64,000 bases of DNA from UBA1181 sp045113275 (GCA_045113275.1 JBGUIU010000309.1:11299-75298), one strand, 5' to 3'. Numbered from the stretch's first letter, positions 23,985 through 34,324 are shown. The notes: generated from the letters alone by a model not told the origin. Made by a program: numbers and translations.

Positions 23985-26858
23985 TTAATAATCATAAAGT
24001 ATACCGTCAACTACCCTATAGTGATACCAGCCTCCGCTACCGTCAGGGTTTGCTGGCATATATATTGACGATGTATTTGAGCCGTTTGTGTGCAATGTTC
24101 CAGATACAGTTAAATCACCAGTTACACTTAAATTACTACCAACAGTTAGACTACTGTTTATGTTTGCATTATTCCAAATATCTAAATTTCCTGATGGCAC
24201 ATGTAAACCGCTATTATCTATATATACCCTTTCTGTACCAGAACCACCAATCGCACCTGTACGAATAGATATTTCTGTTCCTGCTTCTATGCTTAAATAT
24301 TTTGTTCCTTCAAGCGATGCATGAGGTTCATTATCAGTAGATTGGGCGCACAAATCAAGTTTTCCAAATAATCTTGAATTTTCATAACCTCGAAGGTCGG
24401 AATCATCAATAATTAATTTAAGAGTATCACTATTAACTGTTTTTTGTGATGTAATTTTTCCAGTAATATCCGCAGATGTTGCGGTAAGTGCGCCCTGAGT
24501 TGTTACTTTAAAAACTCCGCTATTAATATTAATAGAGCCACTTTTCATTGTAAGTGCGCCAGTATTAAGATTAATAATTACATTTTCGTTTGCATCAGCA
24601 ATTCTACCAGTTGTTATTAGACTTCCGCTAATACTACCGGTCGTTACGCTAAGTCCATCTTTATCCCACGTTCCTATTGTAGTTCCAGAAGCGTTCTTTA
24701 CAGTTATAGTGCCGTTCGTATTTCCGCTACCGCCGGCGATTATATTCGGTCCCTGTATTGTACCAGAATAGATTTGTATACCACCTTGACCCCACGCACC
24801 TATTCTATTACCCTGTGCGTCATTTACATATAGCCTACCGTTCTCATTATTATTACCACCAAGTGTAATACTACCACCATAAATAGCACTGCCGGAAATT
24901 GACCCAGATGTAACAGTCAGTCCATCTTTATTCCATCTACCTATTACACTACCAGAAGCATTTTTAACTACTATTGTGCCATCTTCATTATTATTACCGC
25001 CGGCGGAAATAGTAGTACCACTTATCTCACCCTTATACACATGAATACCTGTAACTGACCATGTTCCAATAGTATTGTTACTTGCGTCTTTAACAGCTAT
25101 TGTTCCGTTTACATTATTGTCACCACCAACAGTTATATTTGGCCCATGAATTGCGCCTTTTGAAAGAGATATTCCGTTATTTGTCCAAGAGCCTATAGGG
25201 TTATCATTAGCATCATACACTGCAAGCTGACCGTTCCCGTTTCCATAACCGCCAAGCGTAAGCGTGCCGCCATGAGCATGGTCAAAAAATAGCTGTACAG
25301 CAGAAATTATATTAGCAAGCCAAGTACCATCAAACTGAAATCCATACCATGCATTTGCCGCAGATGTAGCCGCATCAGTACCTTTATAATCAGCAGTCAT
25401 AGATATTGCACCGTTACTGATTTTAAGTACCATCTTAGATTGAGCAAGTTGAGGCTTATCGTGTCCATATATTATAGTTGTACCACCGCTAACAATTTTA
25501 TCTAAGTATAACCCTTTTGCATTTGCCACATAATTGTTAAAATTATCTGTTAATTGTTGGCGTATAGACTTCTCTTCATTTAATCGCCTATTTGACCGAG
25601 CGTTTGCTTTTGCAATGGCAGTCATTTGAGTTGCACTATTTCTCGCCGGCGTTTTTGCTCCGCAAATAATTGTTTGAGAGCCTGTTATAGAGAATGTTGT
25701 ACGGGTAATTAATATTTTATGTACTTCACCCCTTGTATCCCATAACCAAGCAATATCACCAGCTTCAATAGTTGGGTCATTTATCTGTGTAACATTACAT
25801 GTTCTAAATGTAAGACCTATTAGTCTATCGGCTAATATATCATAGAAATCTTCTACATTATTAGCGTTTATAAAAGGTATTGCATCTATAGAAATTACGT
25901 ATCTGTTATCGGCTATTGTTGTAGGATAATAAACTGTTTCTGAACTATTAGTTGTTTCTACTTCATAGGCAATTTGAACATCTGTAATAACAACATCATC
26001 AACGCCAATATTTTGAGAAGTTAAGGCAGAAATGTGATGTATTCCGCTTCTATCAGTAAACTGACCGCCATCTACATTATATTGGTCATTCCACGGATTA
26101 AATGTACCTCCGAGTACAGTATCGCCAGATGTATAATACGGCGTTCCTTCATCAAATATTCCACCATCTGTGCCTGTATCAGCAGTAAATTTATCAACAT
26201 CGAACCATGCAAATTCAAGTTTACCATCAGTTGTGCATCTTGCAAAACAGCCTGCAATAGCCGCACACCAACCGATTACTTCTCTGTAAGTAGTATCATC
26301 TTTAGGCGGACCTGCAACGACAAAATTTTTATTAGGCATATTTGTCATTGTTCCTGCAATGGTTACTCCGCATTTTGTACAAGCATCTAATACAACATCA
26401 TAAATTGTAGTGGTAGATGTGTATATGTTATGTGATGTATATGGCCTGTCAAATTGACACATGTTATCAAGCAATACAAGGGTAACAGTGCCATCGCCCC
26501 ATGTAGCTTCATCAACTGTAAATACGCCCTTTGATATTGTTTCATAATCAGGCGTATTAGTATCGCTAACGTCAACCTTAATCTCTATAGTGACAACAGC
26601 ATTTATAAAATCATAATCCGAAAATACTCTATCATTATTATAGAGTATTAAATTACAGCCGTTGACAATAGTAGAGCCTATACAGTTGAAATCATCATCA
26701 CTGCCAACAGCATCATCTAATTCAAGACCATCACTCATTATTTGTGAGTTAGATGGCTCTAATACTGTGCCGTTAGATAGTTCTATTGTAGCATCTACTA
26801 TATAGACTCTTTCACCACTGTATATTAATCTTTTACATTTTGTCGAAACATTTATCAT
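23985..26858 (-). CDS. Tail tip / hub protein with repeated beta modules (957 aa)
   Basis: Residues 1-400 look like the tail hub region found after distal tail proteins (KRLIYSGERVYIVDATIEL, YETISKGVFTVDEATWGDGTVTL, IVRDRLIGLTFR-like AEDGDIAWLWD region). From about residue 530 there are about five copies of a 45-residue module with GNxNGxxxVxxAxGxxIGxWxxxGI and GSISGS. The C-terminus is a beta-rich trimer-like domain ending in GSGGWYHYRVVDGILYDY. It probably forms the central tip and carries fibre proteins. Confidence 0.8.
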   Translation of the reverse strand: MINVSTKCKRLIYSGERVYIVDATIELSNGTVLEPSNSQIMSDGLELDDAVGSDDDFNCIGSTIVNGCNLILYNNDRVFSDYDFINAVVTIEIKVDVSDTNTPDYETISKGVFTVDEATWGDGTVTLVLLDNMCQFDRPYTSHNIYTSTTTIYDVVLDACTKCGVTIAGTMTNMPNKNFVVAGPPKDDTTYREVIGWCAAIAGCFARCTTDGKLEFAWFDVDKFTADTGTDGGIFDEGTPYYTSGDTVLGGTFNPWNDQYNVDGGQFTDRSGIHHISALTSQNIGVDDVVITDVQIAYEVETTNSSETVYYPTTIADNRYVISIDAIPFINANNVEDFYDILADRLIGLTFRTCNVTQINDPTIEAGDIAWLWDTRGEVHKILITRTTFSITGSQTIICGAKTPARNSATQMTAIAKANARSNRRLNEEKSIRQQLTDNFNNYVANAKGLYLDKIVSGGTTIIYGHDKPQLAQSKMVLKISNGAISMTADYKGTDAATSAANAWYGFQFDGTWLANIISAVQLFFDHAHGGTLTLGGYGNGNGQLAVYDANDNPIGSWTNNGISLSKGAIHGPNITVGGDNNVNGTIAVKDASNNTIGTWSVTGIHVYKGEISGTTISAGGNNNEDGTIVVKNASGSVIGRWNKDGLTVTSGSISGSAIYGGSITLGGNNNENGRLYVNDAQGNRIGAWGQGGIQIYSGTIQGPNIIAGGSGNTNGTITVKNASGTTIGTWDKDGLSVTTGSISGSLITTGRIADANENVIINLNTGALTMKSGSININSGVFKVTTQGALTATSADITGKITSQKTVNSDTLKLIIDDSDLRGYENSRLFGKLDLCAQSTDNEPHASLEGTKYLSIEAGTEISIRTGAIGGSGTERVYIDNSGLHVPSGNLDIWNNANINSSLTVGSNLSVTGDLTVSGTLHTNGSNTSSIYMPANPDGSGGWYHYRVVDGILYDY
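24590..25260 (-). repeat. Tandem protein-coding repeats in the tail tip gene
   Basis: About five tandem coding repeats of roughly 125-140 bp encode modules with GG-x-NxNG-xxxV-xxA-xG-xxIGxW. The copies differ clearly at DNA level, so they are old. Such repeats form a triangular beta spiral or fibre-like shaft. Confidence 0.7.
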
Positions 26859-26867
26859 AATACAACC

Positions 26868-27245
26868 TTATATCTCAATGAATGTCATTTTTATATCTTT
26901 CCACGCATTTGCTGGTTTACTTAGGTCGTTTCCTACTGCTTCTCGCTTACCAATATAAAAATAGCCTGTGACAAACACATTTGGTCTAATAGGGTCTGCG
27001 TGAGTAAAACGAACTTTAGTCTTACCTCTGACAGCACTTAATAAAACAGCCGCATCTTGCCAAGATAATTTTTTCCAAGAACATTCATATGTATCTTTCA
27101 CTGCAACAACATCTTTATGCATTACACCATCAAGTGTTCTTCCTGTTGCGGCCTGTGTTGATAAATCTTCTTCATTGTACTTATATTCAGTAGGTGTAGG
27201 AATGGCTACACCATCTATTTTAAAGGGTTTTTTAGCTATCGCCAT
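26868..27245 (-). CDS. Tail protein, DUF6711-like (125 aa)
   Basis: The sequence (FKIDGVAIPTPTEYKYNEEDLS, GRTLDGVMHKDVVAVKDTYECSWKKLS, NAWKDIKMTFIEI) matches a small protein between tape measure and tail hub in many Clostridia phages, which I recall as DUF6711. It is probably a beta-sandwich distal tail or completion protein. It follows the tape measure gene by 17 nt. Confidence 0.75.
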   Translation of the reverse strand: MAIAKKPFKIDGVAIPTPTEYKYNEEDLSTQAATGRTLDGVMHKDVVAVKDTYECSWKKLSWQDAAVLLSAVRGKTKVRFTHADPIRPNVFVTGYFYIGKREAVGNDLSKPANAWKDIKMTFIEI

Positions 27246-27262
27246 ATCCTACACCTCCACAT

Positions 27263-30200
27263 TTAATAGCCATATCGTCTGTTTAACTGCGTATTGCCTT
27301 GTTTTACTATACGAGCCAATTTCTCAGGTCCGATATAGAAATCGGGCATATTTTCAATAATCAATGCGATTGCACGCATTAAACTTTCATTAGTTACCAT
27401 TTCGCTTCGTTGTAATTGTATCATATCTGCAAGGGATTTTAAAGTTGATTGTGTGCTATCATTTTGTCCATTTGCGATGTTATAAGGTATAACTTCTCCC
27501 ATTGCAATGGGCGGTATCTTGATGTTCTTAGCAGTCTCTACAAGTCCTGTAGATAAATCGTCAACAGCCCCTAATGCACTATCAGCATTAGCTTCAATAC
27601 CAACGCCGATACCTGCCGGAATCATTTTACCTACTGCTTCTCTAAATACTTTAGAAGGTGAAGCAATTCCCAAAGCGTTCTTTGCAGAATTAAGTAAATC
27701 TGTAGCTAAATTCCAAACAGTATCACATAACCAGCCCCAACCATTACTAAGACCGTAATAAATGCCATCAATTAAACCATTACCTATTATTGACCAATCC
27801 ATATTTGCAAAAATATCACTAATAGATTGTGTCATTGTGCCAACTTCATCTGTAACAAGATAAGAATTATTACTAATGCCTGTTGCACCATTTTGCGCAT
27901 TTACACGCATGACTTCTTCCCAATCACCAGATGCGAGTGCGGCTTGCATTTCATCAGATACTGATTTAACTGCGCCTGTTGCTTGCGGCTTAAAATTATC
28001 AATGCCAGTAAGCATCGAACTGCCGTGTTCAGACCATATTAGGCCATAATCGCCTTTTTTAAATTCATTTTGTGTTGCTGTATTTATATCACCAGCAGTA
28101 TTTGTTATGTTGGATAATTGATTTCCAAGCCCTCTATCTACTGCATCACCTATTAATGTACCAACATCTTCTGCATCGCCCGTTCGTTTTTTGGTCTCAA
28201 TACCGAGTGCTTGAAGTTCTTGCTCAGCGGCTTTATACGCATTAGAATCCATATCCTTTTCCCAACCGGTAAAGATATGTTTAAGTATAAGTTTACCAAG
28301 GAACATGAATAATCCGCCCTTTGCGTGAATTGCCGCTCCTACAAATTTGACAATTAAATCAACTACATTATCACATAATTCCATAAAATCCTTATTATTT
28401 TCTAAATAGTTAACTATTTCATCAAATAATTTATTAAGGTCTACTTTATCAACTTTTTCTTTAAGTTTTTTTACTGTGTTGTTTAAAAATTCTAATAAAT
28501 AATCTGCTTTTTTCTCCCACTCAAAATTCTTAAAAAATGTTGCTATAGCTGTTGCAACTTTATCTACTACTTGGTCCCATCCAGGAGTTTCGACAAACCC
28601 CATAAATGCTTCCCATAAACCGTCTAAGAATTCAATTACGCCGTTAGCAAATTCAACCGGCTCAAAATGTTCAAATAAACCGATAATGAAACTCGCAATA
28701 GTATGTCCTATATCATACCAATGTCCTTCCATACCTGCTACAAAATTGATGAAGAGTTGCCATAAACCATCAAGAACAGCTACAACAGCACTTATAGCTT
28801 CTTCAAGCGGGAAGTTTTTTATGCCGGCCACAACTCCTGCCGCCAATGCACTACCTATTTCTCCCCAATGTAGTTCTGTAGAAAATGCATATACTCTAAT
28901 TAAGATTGCACGAAGCGCATTAGTAAGCGTGGTAAATATACTTGTCCAAAAATCTTCTCTTGCTATTGTCTCATTAAGTACCTGAGCAATACCAATTCCC
29001 ATCATTCTGAACACATCGTATATTACTTCCCAGTTAATATCGGAGAGTGCGTTTACTATTGTATAATAAATATCTCGTCCAAGATTCTTAAATCCATCAT
29101 AACTCATAAATGTTTTAAGAAACTCTTGAATTGTTAAAAATATTGTATTAATAGCATTTCTTATTGCAACACCGAGAACTTTAAATGTATCATTAACACT
29201 TAAAAATCCTGCTAAAAAGGATGCAATAAGCTTGGCAATTTTGGTTGTATATGCTTGAATATCAGGAATACTGCGATTAAATGCTCTAAGTAAATTGCCA
29301 AGCTGTTGACTAACAAGTTTACCTAAGTTATAAGCATCAGCAGTTTTCCACGCTTTTTTAAGTAAATCAGCAAATTGTTTTATACCGGCTTGAATTGGCC
29401 CGCCGATTTTAAATGTTTGTAGTGCGGCATCTAAAGTAGGCGTGCTGAAATCATATTTATCTGGGTCGAAGCCGTAATTATCATCGTCATCATCACTTGT
29501 ATTATCTTTTAACAGTTCTACATCATCAAATCCTGCGATGGTTCTTTGTAATTTTTCAAGTGCTTTATTACGTTTCTTTTCAGCTTTTGCTTCATCTTCT
29601 GCCGCTTTTTTAGCTTGCTTTTCCGCTTGTGCCTGTTCTCTTGCCGCCGCTGCACCAGCTTTTGTCTCTTCTGAATAGTCTTTAAATACAGGAAGAGCCA
29701 TTACAAATTCTTTACCTGTAAGCGCCGCAATAAGCTGTCCTATCCACTGAACTGCTTCTGCTACTTTAGTAACAAAAATAGATAATACTGGAGCAATATA
29801 TTCAATAATAGGGGCAAATGCCGCCGCAAAAGAATTTTTCAGATAATTCAATGCTGTAATTATCTGAGACATAGAATCATTAAATGGTTCATATGCAAGT
29901 GCTAAATCAGCAAAGCCTTCAAATAAAGCTGTTCTTAACTTATTGATTAATCTGTATAAAGAACGAACACCAATACCATATTGTAATATAGCACGACCAA
30001 ACTTCTTCATTGAGAAATCTGATTCAGTTGCTTTTTTGCCTATACCGCCTATAGCATCGCCAAGTTTTTTAAATGGACGTAAAAATGCACTGGATGCCGC
30101 TTTAGCTAATGCTTTTGCAAAATTTTTGGCGGCAGTAGTAGCAAGATTTAATGCTTTTATTATGCCGTTTTTAATAACACCGACAACTTGTTTGGTAGTA

Positions 30201-30967
30201 TTAATAATCTCATTGACAACAATTTTTATGGCAGTCTTTGCAACACTATAGATTACTTGAACAGCTGGTGGTGTTTGTTTTGCTATTTGGTCAAATACAC
30301 CCTCTACCATTTTTGGTAATTGCTGTATGTTATTAGCAAAGTCTACTATATTATCGCCAAAATTTTTTGCCATAACATTACCAAAATCAAGTTTGGCTTT
30401 TCCCATGTCCTCAGCAGTACGTATGTAGAGCGACATTCTATTGGTTAAGTCATTAAGTTGATCCCTGTATCGCTTATATTTGTCAGTATCCACTCCTGCA
30501 ATAGTAGCTTTACCTGCGGCTTGTAATTGAGCCATTTGCGCTGTTACACGTGCCATATCGGCTCTTACATCTTTAAGCGCAACGCTTAAATCCGCTAACT
30601 TCTTTTTTTGCTCTGCTGTTGCTGGTATTCCAGACCGTACTTGTGAGAGTAATGTCGCTTTAAAGTTATTGAGATTTAAAATCGCCTTATTTTCAGCTTC
30701 ATCAAGGACTTCAAATTCTTTAATCAGTTTGTCATACTCTTTCGTATTAAAGGTTTTTCCCTCTAATTCGGTCATAGCATTAACAACCTGTGTTGTAGAA
30801 TTATACGCACGGGACATATTTGTTTGCAGTGTTTGAAATTGTTTTGTAACTATTTTTCCTGCATTTTTATTAAATATGCCCTCAATATTAGAAGTTAATT
30901 CTTTAGCAACAGTTTTTAAATCAGAGGCTTGCACACCAACACTAAGAGTTATATCATAAGCCGGCAT
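27263..30967 (-). CDS. Tail tape measure protein (1234 aa)
   Basis: The longest gene in the window. It has an N-terminal coiled coil, a central region with hydrophobic segments (VIYSVAKTAIKIVVNEI, FADLALAYEPFNDSM, LIAALTGKEFVMAL), a KR-rich charged linker, and many amphipathic helices with WEVIYD / WGEIGSAL repeats. The C-terminus has ASPSKVFREAVGKMIPAGIGVGI, a motif common to tape measure proteins. If about 1.5 A per residue applies, the tail would be near 180 nm. It overlaps the Gp15-like gene upstream by 14 nt. Confidence 0.92.
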   Translation of the reverse strand: MPAYDITLSVGVQASDLKTVAKELTSNIEGIFNKNAGKIVTKQFQTLQTNMSRAYNSTTQVVNAMTELEGKTFNTKEYDKLIKEFEVLDEAENKAILNLNNFKATLLSQVRSGIPATAEQKKKLADLSVALKDVRADMARVTAQMAQLQAAGKATIAGVDTDKYKRYRDQLNDLTNRMSLYIRTAEDMGKAKLDFGNVMAKNFGDNIVDFANNIQQLPKMVEGVFDQIAKQTPPAVQVIYSVAKTAIKIVVNEIINTTKQVVGVIKNGIIKALNLATTAAKNFAKALAKAASSAFLRPFKKLGDAIGGIGKKATESDFSMKKFGRAILQYGIGVRSLYRLINKLRTALFEGFADLALAYEPFNDSMSQIITALNYLKNSFAAAFAPIIEYIAPVLSIFVTKVAEAVQWIGQLIAALTGKEFVMALPVFKDYSEETKAGAAAAREQAQAEKQAKKAAEDEAKAEKKRNKALEKLQRTIAGFDDVELLKDNTSDDDDDNYGFDPDKYDFSTPTLDAALQTFKIGGPIQAGIKQFADLLKKAWKTADAYNLGKLVSQQLGNLLRAFNRSIPDIQAYTTKIAKLIASFLAGFLSVNDTFKVLGVAIRNAINTIFLTIQEFLKTFMSYDGFKNLGRDIYYTIVNALSDINWEVIYDVFRMMGIGIAQVLNETIAREDFWTSIFTTLTNALRAILIRVYAFSTELHWGEIGSALAAGVVAGIKNFPLEEAISAVVAVLDGLWQLFINFVAGMEGHWYDIGHTIASFIIGLFEHFEPVEFANGVIEFLDGLWEAFMGFVETPGWDQVVDKVATAIATFFKNFEWEKKADYLLEFLNNTVKKLKEKVDKVDLNKLFDEIVNYLENNKDFMELCDNVVDLIVKFVGAAIHAKGGLFMFLGKLILKHIFTGWEKDMDSNAYKAAEQELQALGIETKKRTGDAEDVGTLIGDAVDRGLGNQLSNITNTAGDINTATQNEFKKGDYGLIWSEHGSSMLTGIDNFKPQATGAVKSVSDEMQAALASGDWEEVMRVNAQNGATGISNNSYLVTDEVGTMTQSISDIFANMDWSIIGNGLIDGIYYGLSNGWGWLCDTVWNLATDLLNSAKNALGIASPSKVFREAVGKMIPAGIGVGIEANADSALGAVDDLSTGLVETAKNIKIPPIAMGEVIPYNIANGQNDSTQSTLKSLADMIQLQRSEMVTNESLMRAIALIIENMPDFYIGPEKLARIVKQGNTQLNRRYGY

Positions 30968-31550
30968 TATCTACCTCCTTATTCCAAAGTTCATTAAATA
31001 GCTCTTCTGCTTCATCGTCTATACTATTAGTATTCCAAATAAAATATTCAGGATTTTCTTGTCTAAATGTGCGTTCGTACTTCTCCAATTTTTTACTACG
31101 CACTATTTTATCACGAATACTTACAATAGTAGAGAGTAAAGATTCACCAACAGCAGAATAATATCCCATAAATGTCCACCAGTGAATATAGGGTTCTGCA
31201 CGAACTTCTTTATTTGCTACCTTATTTATAGCAGAACATATTATTTGAGAATCTTGTTCCCAATCAATCAATTTGTGATTCATCTTTTTACCGATACTTT
31301 GGGAACGTCCGCAATTAAAAAAATCAAACATCTTGGTTGCGGCTTCTTCTAAATCTTCAAATTTATTTATATCAGCAATACAATTAATATCATCATAAAA
31401 AATAATGAGACTACAGAATAATCTTTCGTTTGAATTGAGACTTGCATCCTGCAATGCACTGAAACAATCCAAGACCATTCTGTAGTCTCCCTTATTTCGT
31501 ATTCGATACTCTGTACTGCCGACTGTTATTGTAGTCGGTATTTCGTACAT
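30954..31550 (-). CDS. Gp15-like tail assembly chaperone (198 aa)
   Basis: The motif VGSTEYRIRNKGDYRMVLDCFSAL followed by a helical domain with FYDDINCI is the pattern of the bacteriophage Gp15 family, the partner of the tail chaperone located just before the tape measure. At 198 aa it has the family length. The gene directly upstream (31552) is its likely chaperone partner. In many phages these two are made as a frameshift pair; here each has its own start. Confidence 0.82.
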   Translation of the reverse strand: MYEIPTTITVGSTEYRIRNKGDYRMVLDCFSALQDASLNSNERLFCSLIIFYDDINCIADINKFEDLEEAATKMFDFFNCGRSQSIGKKMNHKLIDWEQDSQIICSAINKVANKEVRAEPYIHWWTFMGYYSAVGESLLSTIVSIRDKIVRSKKLEKYERTFRQENPEYFIWNTNSIDDEAEELFNELWNKEVDNAGL

Positions 31551-31551
31551 A

Positions 31552-32019
31552 TTACTTACCTGTATATTTACTGGTATGAGACTTCATACGTGCTGACATT
31601 TCACCAAATTCAGCTTTAATATTATCTGAGTATAAACCAAACAGCGTATCCATGATTATTTCAAAAATAAATTTTCCTGCAACCATGTTATACAGCGGCT
31701 TACCAAAAGAACAAGTTTTTGCAATATCTGAATCAAATATATAATTCAGAATATCACACATTTCTGCATTAATGTTATCAAGAGCATCCATATACTCGCC
31801 GAGAGTTTTGGTATCTGAATCTTCATCAGATTCAGTTTCAAAGCCCTTCATACCAAGGTCTTGTAATCTCGGATAAGATTCTCTTAAACGATTAAGAACA
31901 CCTAAATCACTAATATCTAATTCAATAATTTTTGAATCATCACCGTTGATTCTAAACTGTTCTTTTTTGGAAATATTAAGCTGAATATCAGTTACATTAG
32001 ATTTCTTTTTTGTTCCCAT
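31552..32019 (-). CDS. Tail assembly chaperone, first of the pair (155 aa)
   Basis: The protein opens with a short beta region (DIQLNISKKEQFRINGDDSKIIELDI) and continues as helices (EYMDALDNINAEMCDILNYIFD, YNMVAGKFIFEIIMDTLFG). This matches the chaperone gene that lies between the tail tube and Gp15-like genes in clostridial siphophages (DUF6673-like). The stop is one base before the next ATG, so the pair is coupled. Confidence 0.75.
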   Translation of the reverse strand: MGTKKKSNVTDIQLNISKKEQFRINGDDSKIIELDISDLGVLNRLRESYPRLQDLGMKGFETESDEDSDTKTLGEYMDALDNINAEMCDILNYIFDSDIAKTCSFGKPLYNMVAGKFIFEIIMDTLFGLYSDNIKAEFGEMSARMKSHTSKYTGK

Positions 32020-32037
32020 TTTTATTCTCCTTTAAAA

Positions 32038-32544
32038 TTACGCAGTGAATGTGAAATCATCTGATAACTTATCAACTGTACCTACTGTAATATCATTAGA
32101 GAAGTATACAGAAATCGGCATATTGACATTAGTATCACCACCAATGCTGTTATATGCGATGGTACAATTTACATGCTTTTCAGCTTCATATGCGCCAGCA
32201 GTGCCGACAAAAGCTGTAATTACATAAATAGTAAACTGAGAAAGTTCCTCAATAGCATTGCGCTTACGAATATCATTCAGCTTTGCCGCAAGTTCAGAGC
32301 CGCCAAGAATGAGGTACGGGTCGAAATCCTGTTGGGGTTGAGTTCTATTAACATCAGTATAATTGATGCCGAGAATGTCTGTCGTAGTCTCAATATCAGC
32401 ATTATACTCAATACTGGAATCTTCTGTTCTACGGCCCAGAACTTCACGTTTCTGAGTAGAGCCTTCTGTCCACTCTGCTACAGTAATAAGCAGTTTACGA
32501 GGCGCACGCTGATGTGTGGGTAAATTAATAGGAGAAACAGGCAT
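32038..32544 (-). CDS. Major tail tube protein (168 aa)
   Basis: Position (after the tail terminator, before the chaperones), length and composition fit a tail tube subunit: strands around RKLLITVAEWTEGSTQKREVLG, a long loop, a helix LAAKLNDIRKRNAIEELSQF, and strands FTIYVITAFVG and NCTIAYNSIGGDTNVNMPISVYF. It has the ribosome binding site GGAGGTAAAG. No other tube candidate is in the window. Confidence 0.75.
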   Translation of the reverse strand: MPVSPINLPTHQRAPRKLLITVAEWTEGSTQKREVLGRRTEDSSIEYNADIETTTDILGINYTDVNRTQPQQDFDPYLILGGSELAAKLNDIRKRNAIEELSQFTIYVITAFVGTAGAYEAEKHVNCTIAYNSIGGDTNVNMPISVYFSNDITVGTVDKLSDDFTFTA

Positions 32545-32550
32545 TATTCT

Positions 32551-33030
32551 TTACCTCCAAAGTCTTTTACTTATGTCTATATACTCTATCTGAATAGTTA
32601 TACTATAGACAGCTAAATTAGGTTCTGTTTGTTCATCTATACCATCAAATGATGGTTCATCTGTAGTTGTTGATATTGCTTCAACTATACAATCTTCCCC
32701 AAAATTAGGAAAATTTCGTAGTTCGTCTTGTTCGTTTATCCACTCGATTAATCCTTGAATGTCTGTCATATCTGACACATTTTCATTAGGATAATCAGGC
32801 AATTTTACGATTGCAATATCATTAACTGACTTAAATGTGATTATAGTAAAAGTATACAACTTACCTACACTGCCGTCAATGTATTTAGTATTTGTATACT
32901 TATCATTAGATTTTGTTAAAAATTGATTGGTATTATCTTCTGCATTAATGAAATTGAAGTATAGCGGACTATTAAGAATATTAGGGCAGTTAATTAAATA
33001 ATCAATAACTGCTTGATGTTTATCTGCCAT
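32551..33030 (-). CDS. Tail terminator-like protein (159 aa)
   Basis: The fold (helix MADKHQAVIDYLI, strands YTFTIITFKSVNDIAIVKL, helix DIQGLIEWINEQDE, strands YSITIQIEYID) matches tail-completion or terminator proteins, which are an alpha/beta ring at the head-tail junction. The last gene to the head side is a gp10-like protein, in the conventional order. It overlaps that gene by 11 nt. Confidence 0.7.
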   Translation of the reverse strand: MADKHQAVIDYLINCPNILNSPLYFNFINAEDNTNQFLTKSNDKYTNTKYIDGSVGKLYTFTIITFKSVNDIAIVKLPDYPNENVSDMTDIQGLIEWINEQDELRNFPNFGEDCIVEAISTTTDEPSFDGIDEQTEPNLAVYSITIQIEYIDISKRLWR

Positions 33031-33451
33031 TTTTCTTAATCTCCTTTTTTACAAGCGGCTCTGCATAATCAACAAGCTCTTTAAATTCAGAAGTACCATG
33101 CATAAGCCAATAAGTCCAGTAAGATGTTGTACCTGGTGTAGTTCGATTCCAAAACATATCATTAGCATCATGTTGTATATCTGCATATACAAACGTTGGT
33201 CTTTTAGATGAACCTATTTTATAATCGCCCCAAACAAGTTGGACTTGTTTTGCGTGATATATAACGTGAAAACTTTTTCGTAATGCGCCAGATTTCATGG
33301 GCACATAAGGCTCAACTAACTCACCAGCTTTTTCAGCAAGCTGTCGCATCACATTTGGATTTTTAGATAGCGCAATTATAGGATCAGCACATTTTTTCTT
33401 TACGGCTTTTCTAATATCGCCAGCATTTAATTTAAAGTAAACTCTCGACAT
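33020..33451 (-). CDS. HK97 gp10-like head-tail joining protein (143 aa)
   Basis: PYVPMKSGALRKSFHVIY and the later W-rich part (YWTYWLMHGTSEF) are diagnostic of the gp10-like minor capsid family: the P-x-x-SGxLRxS motif is well known. It sits between a connector and the tail terminator, in the classic order, and overlaps both neighbours by 1 and 11 nt. Confidence 0.82.
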   Translation of the reverse strand: MSRVYFKLNAGDIRKAVKKKCADPIIALSKNPNVMRQLAEKAGELVEPYVPMKSGALRKSFHVIYHAKQVQLVWGDYKIGSSKRPTFVYADIQHDANDMFWNRTTPGTTSYWTYWLMHGTSEFKELVDYAEPLVKKEIKKNGR

Positions 33452-33897
33452 TATTTACCACTCGTATAGTAATGTTCATTACCTCTACCACCGCCAGTAT
33501 TATTAGCCCAGATTCTAATTTCCATACAACCTTGCAAATCTTTGTATTTCTTTTTCAAATCTGTTGACCTCATACCCGCAGTATATTCATCAATTTCATC
33601 GTCTACTTCACCCTTAACTATAATGTCGCCTGCGCCAAGAGTGAAATAATTATGCATTTCATCATTAGGCTTTTTTATCCATAAATGCTTTTCCAAAAAA
33701 GCATCGTCTTTTCTGATTCTACAGATAATATCATCAGTTTTTAATACAACATTACCTATAGTTATTTCATTGCCCTCATCTCGCCAAAAAGCATTGTGTA
33801 CAACATGACGATACCATCTAACTATGTTAGTTTGTGGGTCAGTGAACTTATTATAGATTGTTACTGTTGTATCCCACCAAGAACCAAAACTATTCAC
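33451..33897 (-). CDS. Head-tail connector, head-closure-like (148 aa), GTG start
   Basis: The start is GTG (GTG AAT AGT) overlapping the TAG stop of the upstream gene. The sequence has WWDTTVTIYNKFTDPQTNIVRWYR and ADDIICRIRKDD strands, an SPP1 gp16-like or DUF6751-like stopper with a beta-barrel. It ends in an Asn/Gly-rich tail. The role in closing the head after packaging follows from position. Confidence 0.7.
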   Translation of the reverse strand: MNSFGSWWDTTVTIYNKFTDPQTNIVRWYRHVVHNAFWRDEGNEITIGNVVLKTDDIICRIRKDDAFLEKHLWIKKPNDEMHNYFTLGAGDIIVKGEVDDEIDEYTAGMRSTDLKKKYKDLQGCMEIRIWANNTGGGRGNEHYYTSGK

Positions 33898-34324
33898 CTG
33901 GATATATACCTCTATACAACACCTTATGGCCTAATGAATCTCGTATATCTTGCAAATACATTTTAATTGCAGAATTTAGTTGACTTTGAATAACTCGTAC
34001 TGCCATATTGCCTGTAATAACATTGTATGTTGCAGATACCCCATCATTACTTTGATGTGCCATAAGACCTGCTACAACATTGCCATCTTCATCTACAGCA
34101 TCTACAAGCATTACCTTCTTCTGTTTGTCTAATAATTCTATTAGTTTAAACATACAACGCTTTACCGCTTCTGGCATTTCTATACCACGTTCAGCGTCTT
34201 TTTTAAGTCTGCTAAATGTCCACCAATCAATTTGTGACCTTGCTTCAAATTCTAATTGTTCAAAGGCGGATTCAGACATTTCTTCTCCGCCCATATGAGA
34301 ATATTCATCATAAGTCAGATACAT
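33890..34324 (-). CDS. Head-tail adaptor, gp15/gp6-like (144 aa)
   Basis: All-helical N-terminal two thirds (MYLTYDEYSHMGGEEMSESAFEQLEFEARSQID, EAVKRCMFKLIELLDK) is the pattern of head-tail connector proteins of the HK97 gp6/SPP1 gp15 type that bind the portal ring. It lies immediately downstream of the capsid gene, as expected. The stop is TAG, overlapping the next GTG, which shows that TAG is a true stop in this genome. Confidence 0.75.
   Translation of the reverse strand: MYLTYDEYSHMGGEEMSESAFEQLEFEARSQIDWWTFSRLKKDAERGIEMPEAVKRCMFKLIELLDKQKKVMLVDAVDEDGNVVAGLMAHQSNDGVSATYNVITGNMAVRVIQSQLNSAIKMYLQDIRDSLGHKVLYRGIYPGE

Noticed and set aside
31540..32019. Programmed frameshift between the two tail chaperone genes
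   Set aside because: The downstream gene has its own ATG after the upstream stop, and no slippery heptamer was noticed at the junction.
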